Origin: Nitrospira sp.
GTDB taxonomy: Bacteria; Nitrospirota; Nitrospiria; Nitrospirales; Nitrospiraceae
Length of the DNA stretch: 64,000 bases
NCBI GenBank assembly: GCA_024330965.1
Contig: JANDJL010000011.1
Location: 20,091 to 84,090, forward strand
Reading direction: 5' to 3'
Part shown: positions 37,286 through 46,677 of the stretch, one piece after another
Numbering within the stretch: the first letter of the stretch is position 1
Layout of the letters: every line of letters starts with the position of its first letter
Translations under genes and position numbers: made by a program
Notes under the pieces: model-generated
Told to the model about the DNA's origin: nothing
What the model saw: only the letters and a program-made list of their open reading frames with translations
Databases searched by the model: none

Positions 37286-38027
37286 CAGCGACCTCGGTGA
37301 GTACGACAGCGCGGAATTTCTCTCCCGCGAAGCCGAACTGATGCCGCTTCTCACATCGGTCAACATCGCCTGTGGCGCGCACGCCGGCCATCCGACCCTC
37401 ATGCGCCGAACCGCACGACTGGCAGCCGAACATGGTGTGGCGATCGGCGCCCATCCGGGATTTCCCAACAAGGGAGACTTCGGCCGGGGCGACCGCCGCG
37501 CATCCCCAGATCAAGTCGCATCCCTGGTCATCGAACAACTTACCACCCTGTCACAGGTCTTGATGGAAGAACGTCTGCCTCTCCGCCACGTCAAGCTCCA
37601 CGGCGCGCTCTATCACTTCGTGAGCTGGAGCCATGACGCCGCCGAATCATTCGTCCAAACCGTGGCGGCCTTCGATCGTCAACTGCTGATCGTCGCACCG
37701 GCCGGTTCCTTCTTGATCGCGAGTGCGGAACGAGCGGGCCTGGGAGTCGTCCAAGAAGCTTTCGCCGATCGCACCTACCGAGCCGACGGCACCCTCGTGC
37801 CCCGTTCCGATGCGGCCGCCCTGCTCCGGACCGACCAGCAGGTCCTTCGCCAATTACGCGAGATCCTTCAAGGCTTCGTCACCAGTATCGACGGGCTGCG
37901 TGTCCCTCTCCACGCCGACAGTCTGTGCATCCATGCCGATACGCCGCGGAGCGTTGACCTCGCCCGCCTCATTCGAGCAGAACTTGAATCGGCGGGATAC
38001 CGATTGGCCCCTCCGAAACGTCCTTAA
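37266..38027 (+). CDS. pxpA: 5-oxoprolinase subunit A (LamB/YcsF family)
   Basis: IDLNSDLGE; VNIACGAHAGHPTLMRRTARLAAEHGVAIGAHPGFPN; VKLHGALYH; EAFADRTYRADGTLVPR. Confidence 0.95.
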   Translation: MRTIDLNSDLGEYDSAEFLSREAELMPLLTSVNIACGAHAGHPTLMRRTARLAAEHGVAIGAHPGFPNKGDFGRGDRRASPDQVASLVIEQLTTLSQVLMEERLPLRHVKLHGALYHFVSWSHDAAESFVQTVAAFDRQLLIVAPAGSFLIASAERAGLGVVQEAFADRTYRADGTLVPRSDAAALLRTDQQVLRQLREILQGFVTSIDGLRVPLHADSLCIHADTPRSVDLARLIRAELESAGYRLAPPKRP

Positions 38028-38032
38028 CCGCC

Positions 38033-39034
38033 ATGTCCCGGATCGAGCATAGGATGACACGCAAACGGGCCGAGATCGACGTCGCTAAACCGGGCTGGCT
38101 CACGACCATCCAGGACCTGGGGCGCTACGGCTACCAGCGATACGGCATGCCGAGTGCGGGCGCAATGGACCGGTTCGCAGCCGTAGTAGCCAATCGCTTA
38201 GTCGGGAATCCCGATCAGGCGGCCGTGCTCGAATGTACCCTCAAGGGCCCGGAACTCCTTTTTCGTGATGACGCACTCATGGCCGTCACCGGAGCGGATC
38301 TCTCTCCGACTCTTAACGGAAGCGACATTCCTCTCTGGACATGTCTCACCGTTCGACGCGGCGGCCGGCTCCGATTTGGCACACGGCGCATCGGGGTTCG
38401 TTGTTACCTCGCCATCGGCGGAGGCTTCGACGTCCCGCTGGTCCTGGGAAGCCGCTCCACCCATTGCCCGAGCCGAACCGGAGGGCTCGACGGGCGGCCG
38501 TTGCGAGCGGGAGATCTGCTGCTGGGCGGTCCATTTGGCAGTGACGTCGAGCGGTTGGTCGGGCGACGGCTGCCCGATCGATTGCTCCCCCGTTATGATC
38601 GATCCATCGTCGCGCGCATCATTCTTGATTCTCGTCGCGAATGGTTCCACAGCGCCGCGTTCACCACGCTCACAAATTCCGTTTACATGGTCGCTCCTCA
38701 ATCCGATCGCATGGGCTATCGTTTGATAGGCCCCCCGCTCCCTCGCACCGGTGCACACCGCTTCATCTCAGAAGGGACGGTGACAGGCGCGTTGCAAGTC
38801 CCGGCCGACGGGCAACCGATTCTTCTGATGGCTGATCGCCAGACCACCGGGGGCTATCCTCCCATCGCCACCGTCATCTCAGTCGATGTGCCCCTCGCTG
38901 CCCAATTGGGTCCCGGCGACACCGTCCGGTTTGTTTCCTGTTCGATTGTCGAAGCCCAGGCCCTCTTGCGAACCCGACATCACCTTCTCGATGCGGCTCT
39001 TCCTCCCGTCGCAATCAACCGGCCGTCTCTTTGA
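38033..39034 (+). CDS. pxpC: 5-oxoprolinase subunit C (KipA family)
   Basis: VAKPGWLTTIQDLGRYGYQRYGMPSAGAMDRFAAVVANRLVGN; SDRMGYRLIGPPL; VPADGQPILLMADRQTTGGYP. Confidence 0.94.
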   Translation: MSRIEHRMTRKRAEIDVAKPGWLTTIQDLGRYGYQRYGMPSAGAMDRFAAVVANRLVGNPDQAAVLECTLKGPELLFRDDALMAVTGADLSPTLNGSDIPLWTCLTVRRGGRLRFGTRRIGVRCYLAIGGGFDVPLVLGSRSTHCPSRTGGLDGRPLRAGDLLLGGPFGSDVERLVGRRLPDRLLPRYDRSIVARIILDSRREWFHSAAFTTLTNSVYMVAPQSDRMGYRLIGPPLPRTGAHRFISEGTVTGALQVPADGQPILLMADRQTTGGYPPIATVISVDVPLAAQLGPGDTVRFVSCSIVEAQALLRTRHHLLDAALPPVAINRPSL

Positions 39035-39148
39035 CGAAAGGAACTTGCCAGCAGCTCGCCGAGGCGCCTCACCGAGATGGTTCTGCGCAATCGCTCACAT
39101 TTTATGCTATGGTGCAGTGTCCGATCGATCACTCAACTGGAGATTGCT

Positions 39149-39454
39149 ATGAGCCGCTTGTGGAGAAACCTGACGATGTTGATGACAGCCGCCGTCATGT
39201 CGTCGGTCGCATCGGCCGCCGGGCCACCTTGCGACAAGTACCCACCCGCCAAACAAGCCCGCTGCGCCGAGATATGGAAAGAGCTGAACGAGCAAGACGG
39301 ACCGATCATCGCCCAATTCGGACTCGATCAGCAAAGACGCCGGGAGGAAGGAACCATCGACGCCCGGCGGCACCTGGCCGAAAACATGGCGTTCATCAAA
39401 CAATCGACCGAGAAGCGGCTTGAACGGCTCAAAGAGCGGATGGCGAGGGAGTAA
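39149..39454 (+). CDS. Small secreted hypothetical protein
   Basis: MSRLWRNLTMLMTAAVMSSVASAAG signal peptide; charged helical C-terminus. Confidence 0.6.
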   Translation: MSRLWRNLTMLMTAAVMSSVASAAGPPCDKYPPAKQARCAEIWKELNEQDGPIIAQFGLDQQRRREEGTIDARRHLAENMAFIKQSTEKRLERLKERMARE

Positions 39455-39477
39455 CGGGACGTTTGGACGATCCGCCC

Positions 39478-40119
39478 CTACGAAGCCCGGATAAACTGAT
39501 TTGTTTCCTTTTCCCACCCGATTTCGGTCTCAGGCCCATGCCCGGTCACGACGACCGTGGCGTCGTCGAGGGTATAGAGCCGTTCTCTGATCGATCGTTC
39601 AATGGCGTCAGGGTCGCCGCCCCAGAGGTCGGTACGGCCGATGCTGCCCCGAAAAAGGGTATCCCCTGCCAACACCAGCTTGTCGGCCGGGACATGAAAG
39701 CTCATCGAACCCGGCGTATGGCCTGGCGTATGGAGCGCGAAAAGGGGGATCTCCCCGACAAACAATCGTTCTTCATCCCTGAGCCAATACTCCGGCATTG
39801 GGACGATTGCGGAGGGCACCCCGAACAGCCGGCATTGGATATCGAGATTCTTCCAGAGATCGAGGTCGTCCTGGTGCAGGCACAAGATCGCCCCCGTCGC
39901 CTCTTTCAACGAACCGGCCGCGAGAAAATGGTCGAAATGGGCATGGGTGTGCAGGATGTGACTCACCGTCAGGCCGAGCCGCCGCACTTCTCCCAGAATC
40001 CGTCCCGGATCACCGCCGGGATCGACGATGATCGCCTGTTTTGTCACGGGATCGCCGATGATCGAACAGTTGCACCCGAGCGGAGGAACGGCGAAGGTTT
40101 TTCGAATCAGTCCGGCCAT
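39478..40119 (-). CDS. MBL-fold metallo-hydrolase (glyoxalase II-like)
   Basis: HTHAHFDHF metal-binding motif, HTPGHTPGSMSF, GDTLFRGSIGRTDL. Confidence 0.93.
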   Translation of the reverse strand: MAGLIRKTFAVPPLGCNCSIIGDPVTKQAIIVDPGGDPGRILGEVRRLGLTVSHILHTHAHFDHFLAAGSLKEATGAILCLHQDDLDLWKNLDIQCRLFGVPSAIVPMPEYWLRDEERLFVGEIPLFALHTPGHTPGSMSFHVPADKLVLAGDTLFRGSIGRTDLWGGDPDAIERSIRERLYTLDDATVVVTGHGPETEIGWEKETNQFIRAS

Positions 40120-40158
40120 GGACGCGCATGCTACCGTTCCTCACCTCTTCGACGCAAG

Positions 40159-40803
40159 CTACGGGAATTCTTCTCCTTCCTCATCCCGGATGATCCATAC
40201 GACGTCCGTCTCGAGGATCGTCCATTCCGATCCCTTTCGATGAAACCACACGAGAAAACCGGCGCCTGTGTCGTCAGGCCTGAAATGTTCCACATAGAGC
40301 AATGCCTGATCATTGCGTAGCGTCCGCCCGATCCTCGAAAGGGCCACACGTTCGGACAACGACGGAGGCGTCTGCGTCAAGAGACCGACCTTCAAGGGCC
40401 TCATGGACAAGGCTTCCGGCTCTTCCATCAACCCGTCCGACAGAAACCGATATCGAGCGCCGAAACGGAAGAGCCCTTCAAGGCGAGCGGAGACGCGATT
40501 TGCCTGCACAAAGTCATGCACCAGCTCTTCCGGAAGACGTGCCTTGAAATAATTCTGTTCATGAAACCAATCGACCGTCAGCGGTCCCGTTTGGTTCGGC
40601 AACAGCCGACCGACGGTCATCCGCTCAATCAATAAGAACCGCGTGTGAGCGGATAGAAACAGCCGCTCGATTGCCCGATCGTACAGGAGATAATCTTCGG
40701 CAGGCACTTCCACCACTCCCCCGCCCGCCTCGCCGCCGAACGTCGCCTGCCACGGCAATCCCAGCCAGCATCCCACCGTCAGGACGGCCACCAGTTTTCT
40801 CAT
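40159..40803 (-). CDS. Secreted hypothetical protein
   Basis: Signal peptide MRKLVAVLTVGCWLGLPWQATFGGEA from ATG at 40803. Confidence 0.6.
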   Translation of the reverse strand: MRKLVAVLTVGCWLGLPWQATFGGEAGGGVVEVPAEDYLLYDRAIERLFLSAHTRFLLIERMTVGRLLPNQTGPLTVDWFHEQNYFKARLPEELVHDFVQANRVSARLEGLFRFGARYRFLSDGLMEEPEALSMRPLKVGLLTQTPPSLSERVALSRIGRTLRNDQALLYVEHFRPDDTGAGFLVWFHRKGSEWTILETDVVWIIRDEEGEEFP

Positions 40804-40907
40804 GATCGAAGCATACAAGGCCGTTTCCGAGACGGTCAAACGTTCGGGCATGGACAACCTGCGGGAAAGCATGGATAATCGGGCCGGCTTTTCGGGAGAC
40901 CTCTTCT

Positions 40908-41642
40908 ATGTTTCGGGCCGGTCATCCTGTTTATCGTCTGCTGGTCATCGGCGCGCTCGCCCTTTCATCGGCCCTCGTCAGTTGCGGCCCGGACGATGCT
41001 CCTCTCAAAGCGGAAAACGAGGCGCTGAAGAAGCAAGTGGCCAAGCAAGAATCCCTATTGACCTCGCTTCAAGACGGTAATCGCGTCATGCAGCAGCAAA
41101 TCGATCTGCTGAACCAGGAACTCCGCGACGCTAAACAGGCCACCGAATCGGCCAAAGAAGCGACCGCCCGCCTGAATGAACAACTGGAGGCCCAACTCGC
41201 ACAGGTCAAGCGGATGAGCGCGGAGATTCAGCGGACGGCCCAGGCCCAAGCGGCCCTGTCCATCAAGGTCGATGACAAAGGAGTCCAGTTCGAGACCATT
41301 CCCCACTCCCTGAACGCCGTTGCCAAAATAACGGAAGAAGCCTTGGCAAGAAACGGCTATCAGATCAAAGCCGGCTTCAGAACCGATCAAAGGGCCGTCT
41401 ACGTGACGGACCGCAAAATCTCATCCCCCGCCTCGCTCGAAATCGCCGGTTTTCGGAACCAATATCTTATCTCCCTTCAAGCCGTGCCGGGAAATGCTAC
41501 GAAACTCGGCGTCAAGGCGGAGTTTGAAAAAGTCGCCCAGGGCGGGCGCATACTGGCTGTCAGCGCGGAGGAGACGGCGGAAATCGAACGGCGTCTGATC
41601 GGCGAAATCAACAAGGCGCTCAACGCGCCAGGCAGGACGTGA
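40908..41642 (+). CDS. Lipoprotein with coiled-coil region
   Basis: LALSSALVSCGPDD lipobox; ENEALKKQVAKQESLLTSLQDGNRVMQQQIDLLNQELRDAK heptads. Confidence 0.65.
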   Translation: MFRAGHPVYRLLVIGALALSSALVSCGPDDAPLKAENEALKKQVAKQESLLTSLQDGNRVMQQQIDLLNQELRDAKQATESAKEATARLNEQLEAQLAQVKRMSAEIQRTAQAQAALSIKVDDKGVQFETIPHSLNAVAKITEEALARNGYQIKAGFRTDQRAVYVTDRKISSPASLEIAGFRNQYLISLQAVPGNATKLGVKAEFEKVAQGGRILAVSAEETAEIERRLIGEINKALNAPGRT

Positions 41643-41835
41643 TCCTGCGCCCAGTACCATCCGGCCGTTGTGCTCGCTGAATTATCCCGTCCTCGCCGGC
41701 GTCAGGGCCTGATCGGGTCCCATGGAAATCATCACGATCAGGAGCCGACCGCATCGGGTGCCCACCTCGCGGCGTTCCGCAACAATCGCTCGTTTTCTTC
41801 GTCGCACATGTCCCTCGTGCTACCATCACGTTTTG

Positions 41836-43389
41836 ATGAATCCTCCGACCGGCACGCACGACTTCCGCACGCTGATCCGCTCCTCTCATCCACTCATTGC
41901 AATCGACACGGTCGAAGAGGATCGCGTGTTGGCCTTGCTTCAGTCGGTCACGACGCAAGAGCGGATGCCCCTCTTCGAGTGGTCCCTCACCAGGGGCCTG
42001 ACTCGATCCGACGGGCCGACGCTCAGCAAATTGACCGCCACACCGCTGGCGCTCCTCCAACACCTGCACGGATTGACGGTCGAAGCGGTTTTTTGGCTCA
42101 AGGATCTCGCGCCGCATCTGCAGGACCCGCAAGTCGCGCGCCAGCTTCGAGAGGTGGCAGCCGTGTTCTGCCGATCGCGCGCTACCTGCGTGATCACCGG
42201 CCATCCCCTCATCCTCCCGCCCGACATTGAGCGTCTCGCGGTTCGATTCGAACTGCGATTGCCCGATACCAACGAGCTGCGATCCATGCTCCATAACCTG
42301 CTCCATTCACTCGGACCGAGGCTGACACCGCAACCGACCGACGCGGTCAGACTCACACCGAGCAAAGCCGGTCAGGCCGACACCACTCCAAGGACGGATG
42401 ACGGGACCGACGAGCACGAAACCGTACTCCGCGCCTTGCGCGGCCTCACGCTCCATCAAGCCCGCCAGATCGTTACGCAGTGTCTCGTCGAGAACGGATG
42501 CCTCTCCGCCTCGGCCGTTCAGGCCATCATCAAGCGGAAGATCCAACTCATCAAGGACGGGGGACTGCTGGAATACTACCCTCTTGAGGACAATCAGTTC
42601 GAGCTGGGCGGCTTTGCCAACTTGAAGGCGTGGTTGGACCGGACCCAAATGGGGTTTACAGACGAGGCCAAGGCGCTCAATCTCCCGCCTCCCCGCGGCA
42701 TCATGCTCGTGGGCGTCCCAGGTTGCGGAAAATCGCTTGCAGCCAAGGCCGTCGCCCGCTCATGGCAACTGCCGCTGCTCAAACTCGATGCAGGACGACT
42801 GTTCGATAAGTTCGTCGGCGAGTCGGAGAAAAACTTCCGCAGAGCGATCGAGATGGCTGAATCCTTGTCGCCGATCGTGCTCTGGATCGACGAAATCGAA
42901 AAGGCCATGGCGGGGGGACGCGGGGACGGCGAGGCCGACGCGGGTTTGAGCCGCCGGCTATTCGGCGCCTTCCTCACCTGGTTGCAAGAGAAAAAACAGG
43001 AAGTCTTCGTCATCGCCACCGCTAACGATCTCTCATCACTACCGCCCGAACTGCTGCGCAAGGGCCGATTCGATGAGATTTTTTTTGTGGATTTGCCAGA
43101 CGATGAAGAACGGAAGGCCATTTGGAGGATCCATTTGCACCTTCGGAAGCAGGACGTGACGCGCTTCGATCTGACCAAACTGGCCAGTGCCAGCGACGGT
43201 TTCAGCGGATCCGAGATCGAACAAGTCGTTGTCGCATCCCTCTATCAGGCGTTATATCAGCGGACCCCGCTGACGACCGATCTTTTGATCGAGGAACTGA
43301 CCAAGACCGTTCCGCTTTCCGTCACCAGACACGAAGACATCGACGAACTCAGGCGGACGGCTTACGGACGGTTTATCAGCGTGCGGTAA
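41836..43389 (+). CDS. AAA-family ATPase, Ycf46-like
   Basis: GVPGCGKSLAAKAVARSW Walker A, VLWIDEIEKA Walker B, LLRKGRFDEIFFVDLPD; N-terminal SSHPLIAIDTVEEDR; start at 41836. Confidence 0.88.
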   Translation: MNPPTGTHDFRTLIRSSHPLIAIDTVEEDRVLALLQSVTTQERMPLFEWSLTRGLTRSDGPTLSKLTATPLALLQHLHGLTVEAVFWLKDLAPHLQDPQVARQLREVAAVFCRSRATCVITGHPLILPPDIERLAVRFELRLPDTNELRSMLHNLLHSLGPRLTPQPTDAVRLTPSKAGQADTTPRTDDGTDEHETVLRALRGLTLHQARQIVTQCLVENGCLSASAVQAIIKRKIQLIKDGGLLEYYPLEDNQFELGGFANLKAWLDRTQMGFTDEAKALNLPPPRGIMLVGVPGCGKSLAAKAVARSWQLPLLKLDAGRLFDKFVGESEKNFRRAIEMAESLSPIVLWIDEIEKAMAGGRGDGEADAGLSRRLFGAFLTWLQEKKQEVFVIATANDLSSLPPELLRKGRFDEIFFVDLPDDEERKAIWRIHLHLRKQDVTRFDLTKLASASDGFSGSEIEQVVVASLYQALYQRTPLTTDLLIEELTKTVPLSVTRHEDIDELRRTAYGRFISVR

Positions 43390-43707
43390 CGGCGACGTGA
43401 CCTCTTTCATCCCGACGGCCTTCACGGTCTCGACGGTTGCCCGCCGCCTGAACCGCTTTCCCTCTGCCAGTGCCCCCCAACGGTCATGAACCCGTCTCGA
43501 TGTGTACAAATCGACTTCCATGAAAGAGCCACCCCACGAGCCGCTTGCCCACCTTTCCGCATACCTCGTTTCATCAATTTTTTCCGTCGTCCCGTTACAG
43601 TCCCGACACGGAGCCGCCGATAAGAACCTGCAAGGACGAGAAAAAGAACCGACACCGTGCCCTTACGTTCACGGCACTGTCGTCCCGTAACCTGTTACAA
43701 TACCTTT

Positions 43708-44139
43708 ATGACGCTCTCCTCAAAGCACACGAGAATGCCGCCTCCCACGTCTCTCCGCCACGCCTTGGTGAACGTGCGGCACGGTCTTTTGAAATTGCAT
43801 AAGGCGCTCATCGTAGCGGAACAGATCACCTTTGAGCGAATTTATGGACGCATCGATTCGACCAGCCAATTGCTCCAGTTGGTCATGAACGACCCCTGGT
43901 TTACGTGGCTTCATCCTCTCTCCAACTTGATCATACGCATCGACGAGTTACTAGAGAAAGAAGAACGTGTCGTCGCGGAACAAGCGGTCTTTCTCGTCGC
44001 TGAAGCACGAGCCTTGATCCGCCCATCCGAAGAGGGAGACGGGTTTGAGCGGAGTTATTACGAAGCGCTGCAGCGGGCCCCCGACGTCGTCATGGCCCAT
44101 TGCGAAATGAAAAAGCTGTTGAACCTTCCTCTCGCCTGA
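43708..44139 (+). CDS. Hypothetical protein, helical
   Basis: ORF from ATG 43708 with amphipathic helices; RHALVNVRHGLLKLHKALIVAEQITFERIYGRI. Confidence 0.55.
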   Translation: MTLSSKHTRMPPPTSLRHALVNVRHGLLKLHKALIVAEQITFERIYGRIDSTSQLLQLVMNDPWFTWLHPLSNLIIRIDELLEKEERVVAEQAVFLVAEARALIRPSEEGDGFERSYYEALQRAPDVVMAHCEMKKLLNLPLA

Positions 44140-44187
44140 GGATCGCACCGCTTCTTGGTCGGTTTCTCCGCGACGATCGTCTCTTTC

Positions 44188-44580
44188 TTAATCTCGGCCG
44201 TGTTTGCCATGGCCTCTGGCCTTGTCACGTCCCTGTTTCCCATGCTCGCCAGCCGCTTCATCGGCTCGATCGAGCCCTCGTTTGCGATGATCTCCGTCCC
44301 GCCGATGCTTGTGTTTGCCCTTTCCTTTCCCCTTCTCTTTATCGTCGTCTCCCTCTTTTCCCCCACCGTTGTCGCGCTCTCTGTCGTGCTTCTTCCGCTT
44401 CATTTTCTTCTCTTTTTCCTTCTCCTCAACCGAATCCCGCTCCTTCACGGACTCCTGTATCGTCGGAGAAGGAGACGTCACAGAGGCGGGAGACTCCACG
44501 GCCTCTTCTTGGGCGTACACATTCAAAAACGTCGTGAACAGCGCAACGGCGATAGCGGCGGCAACAACCTTGATCATCAA
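44188..44580 (-). CDS. Secreted, highly charged low-complexity protein (K/E/D/R/H/G-rich)
   Basis: Signal peptide MMIKVVAAAIAVALFTTFLNVYAQ followed by KEKEKKMKRKKHDRERDNGGGKEGDDDKEKGKGKGKHKHRRDGDHRKR. Confidence 0.5.
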   Translation of the reverse strand: MMIKVVAAAIAVALFTTFLNVYAQEEAVESPASVTSPSPTIQESVKERDSVEEKEKEKKMKRKKHDRERDNGGGKEGDDDKEKGKGKGKHKHRRDGDHRKRGLDRADEAAGEHGKQGRDKARGHGKHGRD

Positions 44581-44880
44581 TCCCTCCTCCTTCTAATAAA
44601 GGCTCCGGACTCCGATGGCACCTGTCGCCGGCGTATTTTCCCCTACCATGACATAACCTATCTAAGGATCAAGCAGCTCTTGAAAATTTTTCGGCTCGAA
44701 CGCCGCTCACCCACATCATCTTCATCTTGAAGTGCTTTCGACTCCGCTCATGCTCAGAGGAGATCAATCTCCATCCGCCGGTCTGGAAAGCACCACACTT
44801 TTGCTCGGCCTGCGGCAAAGATTTTTCGGACTGTGCTATCATAAGCCGCACGTGCAAATAATTTTTTCCCAGGAGGTATC

Positions 44881-45135
44881 ATGACCATCATGCTGATCGG
44901 GTTTACGGTTTTTACGGCGTTTGTCTGGTTTTTCGGGACTGTGATGGCGGGCTTGGCCTGGAGGGTGTTCGAGGGAGAATCCAATAAAATCATTCGTCAG
45001 GCCCAGCAAAGTAACACGGCCTCGATTGCTCCGCCCAAACATCCGTTGGGGCCAAGGAGCGGAAAGTCGGCTCCACCTTCACCAGGTAATGGCCCTCGTT
45101 TCTATATCGATAGAAGACAGACAAGCCCGCGCTAA
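44881..45135 (+). CDS. Small membrane protein of unknown function
   Basis: CAGGAGG RBS before ATG; single N-terminal TM. Confidence 0.6.
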   Translation: MTIMLIGFTVFTAFVWFFGTVMAGLAWRVFEGESNKIIRQAQQSNTASIAPPKHPLGPRSGKSAPPSPGNGPRFYIDRRQTSPR

Positions 45136-45214
45136 AAGAGAAAGGGGCCAATGAAAACGCTCGGAAAGAAGGGAAACAACACGGTCGGGAAGAGGCCTTT
45201 ATGTCCGGTTGCGA

Positions 45215-46651
45215 TCACAACCGAGCGCGTTTTGCTGACTTCCCGGCCCGTAAATACCGGTCGATGCCAGCGGCCATCTTGCGCCCTTCGGCGATGGCCC
45301 AGACGATGAGCGATGCCCCACGCTTCGTATCACCCCCGGCAAAGACGCCGTCAAGATTCGTCATAAAGTGTTCATCCACCTGAACGCCGCCTCGCTGGTC
45401 ATACTTGACCCCCAGGCTGTCAAGCAGACCCTGCTTGACCGGCCCGGTAAACCCCATGGCCAGCAGTACCAGATCGACATCCATCTCAAACTCGGTGTTG
45501 GGGATCGGGGTGAATTTTCCGTTTTCATAGGCCACGCGGTGGGCGTACAACTTGGTGACGCGACCGTTCTGCCCGCCGAATTTCGTGGTGGACACGCTCC
45601 ATTGCCGATCACAACCCTCCTCATGCGCGTGTGAGGTGCGCAACTGCATAGGCCAGAGCGGCCAGGGAGTTGACTCAGCCCGTTGCGGGGGCGGCTCCGG
45701 CAACAGTTCGAATTGATGCACTTCTCGACATCCCTGTCGATGCGCCGTTCCCAAACAGTCGGACCCCGTATCGCCGCCGCCGATAATGACCACCCGCTTG
45801 TCCTTCGCGGTAATCGGCTCATCCGTGATCGGATCTCCGGCATTCCGTTTGTTTTGCTGAGTGAGATAGTCCATCGCGAAGTGGATGCCGCTCAACTCGC
45901 GTCCGGGCACACGGAGATCTCTTGCCTGCTCCGCGCCGAGCGTGAGCCCTACGGCATCAAATCGCTTAAGCAGCTCATCCCCGGACAGATCTTTTCCGAC
46001 CGTCACGTTGGTCACGAATGTAACGCCTTCCGCCCGCATCTGGTCGAGGCGACGGTCGATGACCCACTTCTCCATCTTGAAGTCGGGAATTCCATACCGT
46101 AGCAACCCGCCGATGCGATCCGCCTTCTCAAACACCGTGACATCATGGCCGGCGCGGCACAACTGCTGCGCCGCCGCCAGTCCAGCCGGGCCGGATCCGA
46201 CGATGGCCACCGTTTTGCCCGTCCTGGCGACAGGCAGAATCGGCTCGACCAACCCCTCGCTGAATCCGTGCTCGATGATATTCCATTCGATGATCCGAAT
46301 GGAGACCGGATCTTCGTTGATCCCCAATACACAGGCGGACTCGCATGGCGCCGGACAAAGACGCCCGGTGAATTCGGGGAAATTATTGGTGGCATGCAGC
46401 GCCTTGAGAGCGCTGAGCCACCTGCCGCGGTAGATAAGGTCGTTCCACTCAGGGATCAGATTGACGACCGGACAACCGTTGGTGCTTTGGCAAAACGGGA
46501 CGCCGCAATCCATGCAACGCGCCCCCTGCACCCGCAACTTCTCGTCGGAGATCGGCTCGTACAGTTCCTTCCAGTCTTTGACGCGTAATTCGACGGGACG
46601 CCGCTTCGGTCCCTCGCGCGCGAATTTGATAAAACCCCTCGGATCTCCCAT
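45215..46651 (-). CDS. gltD: Glutamate synthase small subunit
   Basis: CMDCGVPFCQ, CPAPCESACVLGI Fe-S motifs, AIVGSGPAGLAAAQQL FAD motif. Confidence 0.97.
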   Translation of the reverse strand: MGDPRGFIKFAREGPKRRPVELRVKDWKELYEPISDEKLRVQGARCMDCGVPFCQSTNGCPVVNLIPEWNDLIYRGRWLSALKALHATNNFPEFTGRLCPAPCESACVLGINEDPVSIRIIEWNIIEHGFSEGLVEPILPVARTGKTVAIVGSGPAGLAAAQQLCRAGHDVTVFEKADRIGGLLRYGIPDFKMEKWVIDRRLDQMRAEGVTFVTNVTVGKDLSGDELLKRFDAVGLTLGAEQARDLRVPGRELSGIHFAMDYLTQQNKRNAGDPITDEPITAKDKRVVIIGGGDTGSDCLGTAHRQGCREVHQFELLPEPPPQRAESTPWPLWPMQLRTSHAHEEGCDRQWSVSTTKFGGQNGRVTKLYAHRVAYENGKFTPIPNTEFEMDVDLVLLAMGFTGPVKQGLLDSLGVKYDQRGGVQVDEHFMTNLDGVFAGGDTKRGASLIVWAIAEGRKMAAGIDRYLRAGKSAKRARL

Positions 46652-46677
46652 CTGGTTCCAACGCTCCGACGAACGTC

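Noticed and set aside
36542-39034. Allophanate hydrolase / urea amidolyase reading of the KipI-KipA genes
   Set aside because: Adjacent LamB/YcsF gene makes 5-oxoprolinase PxpABC the better assignment.
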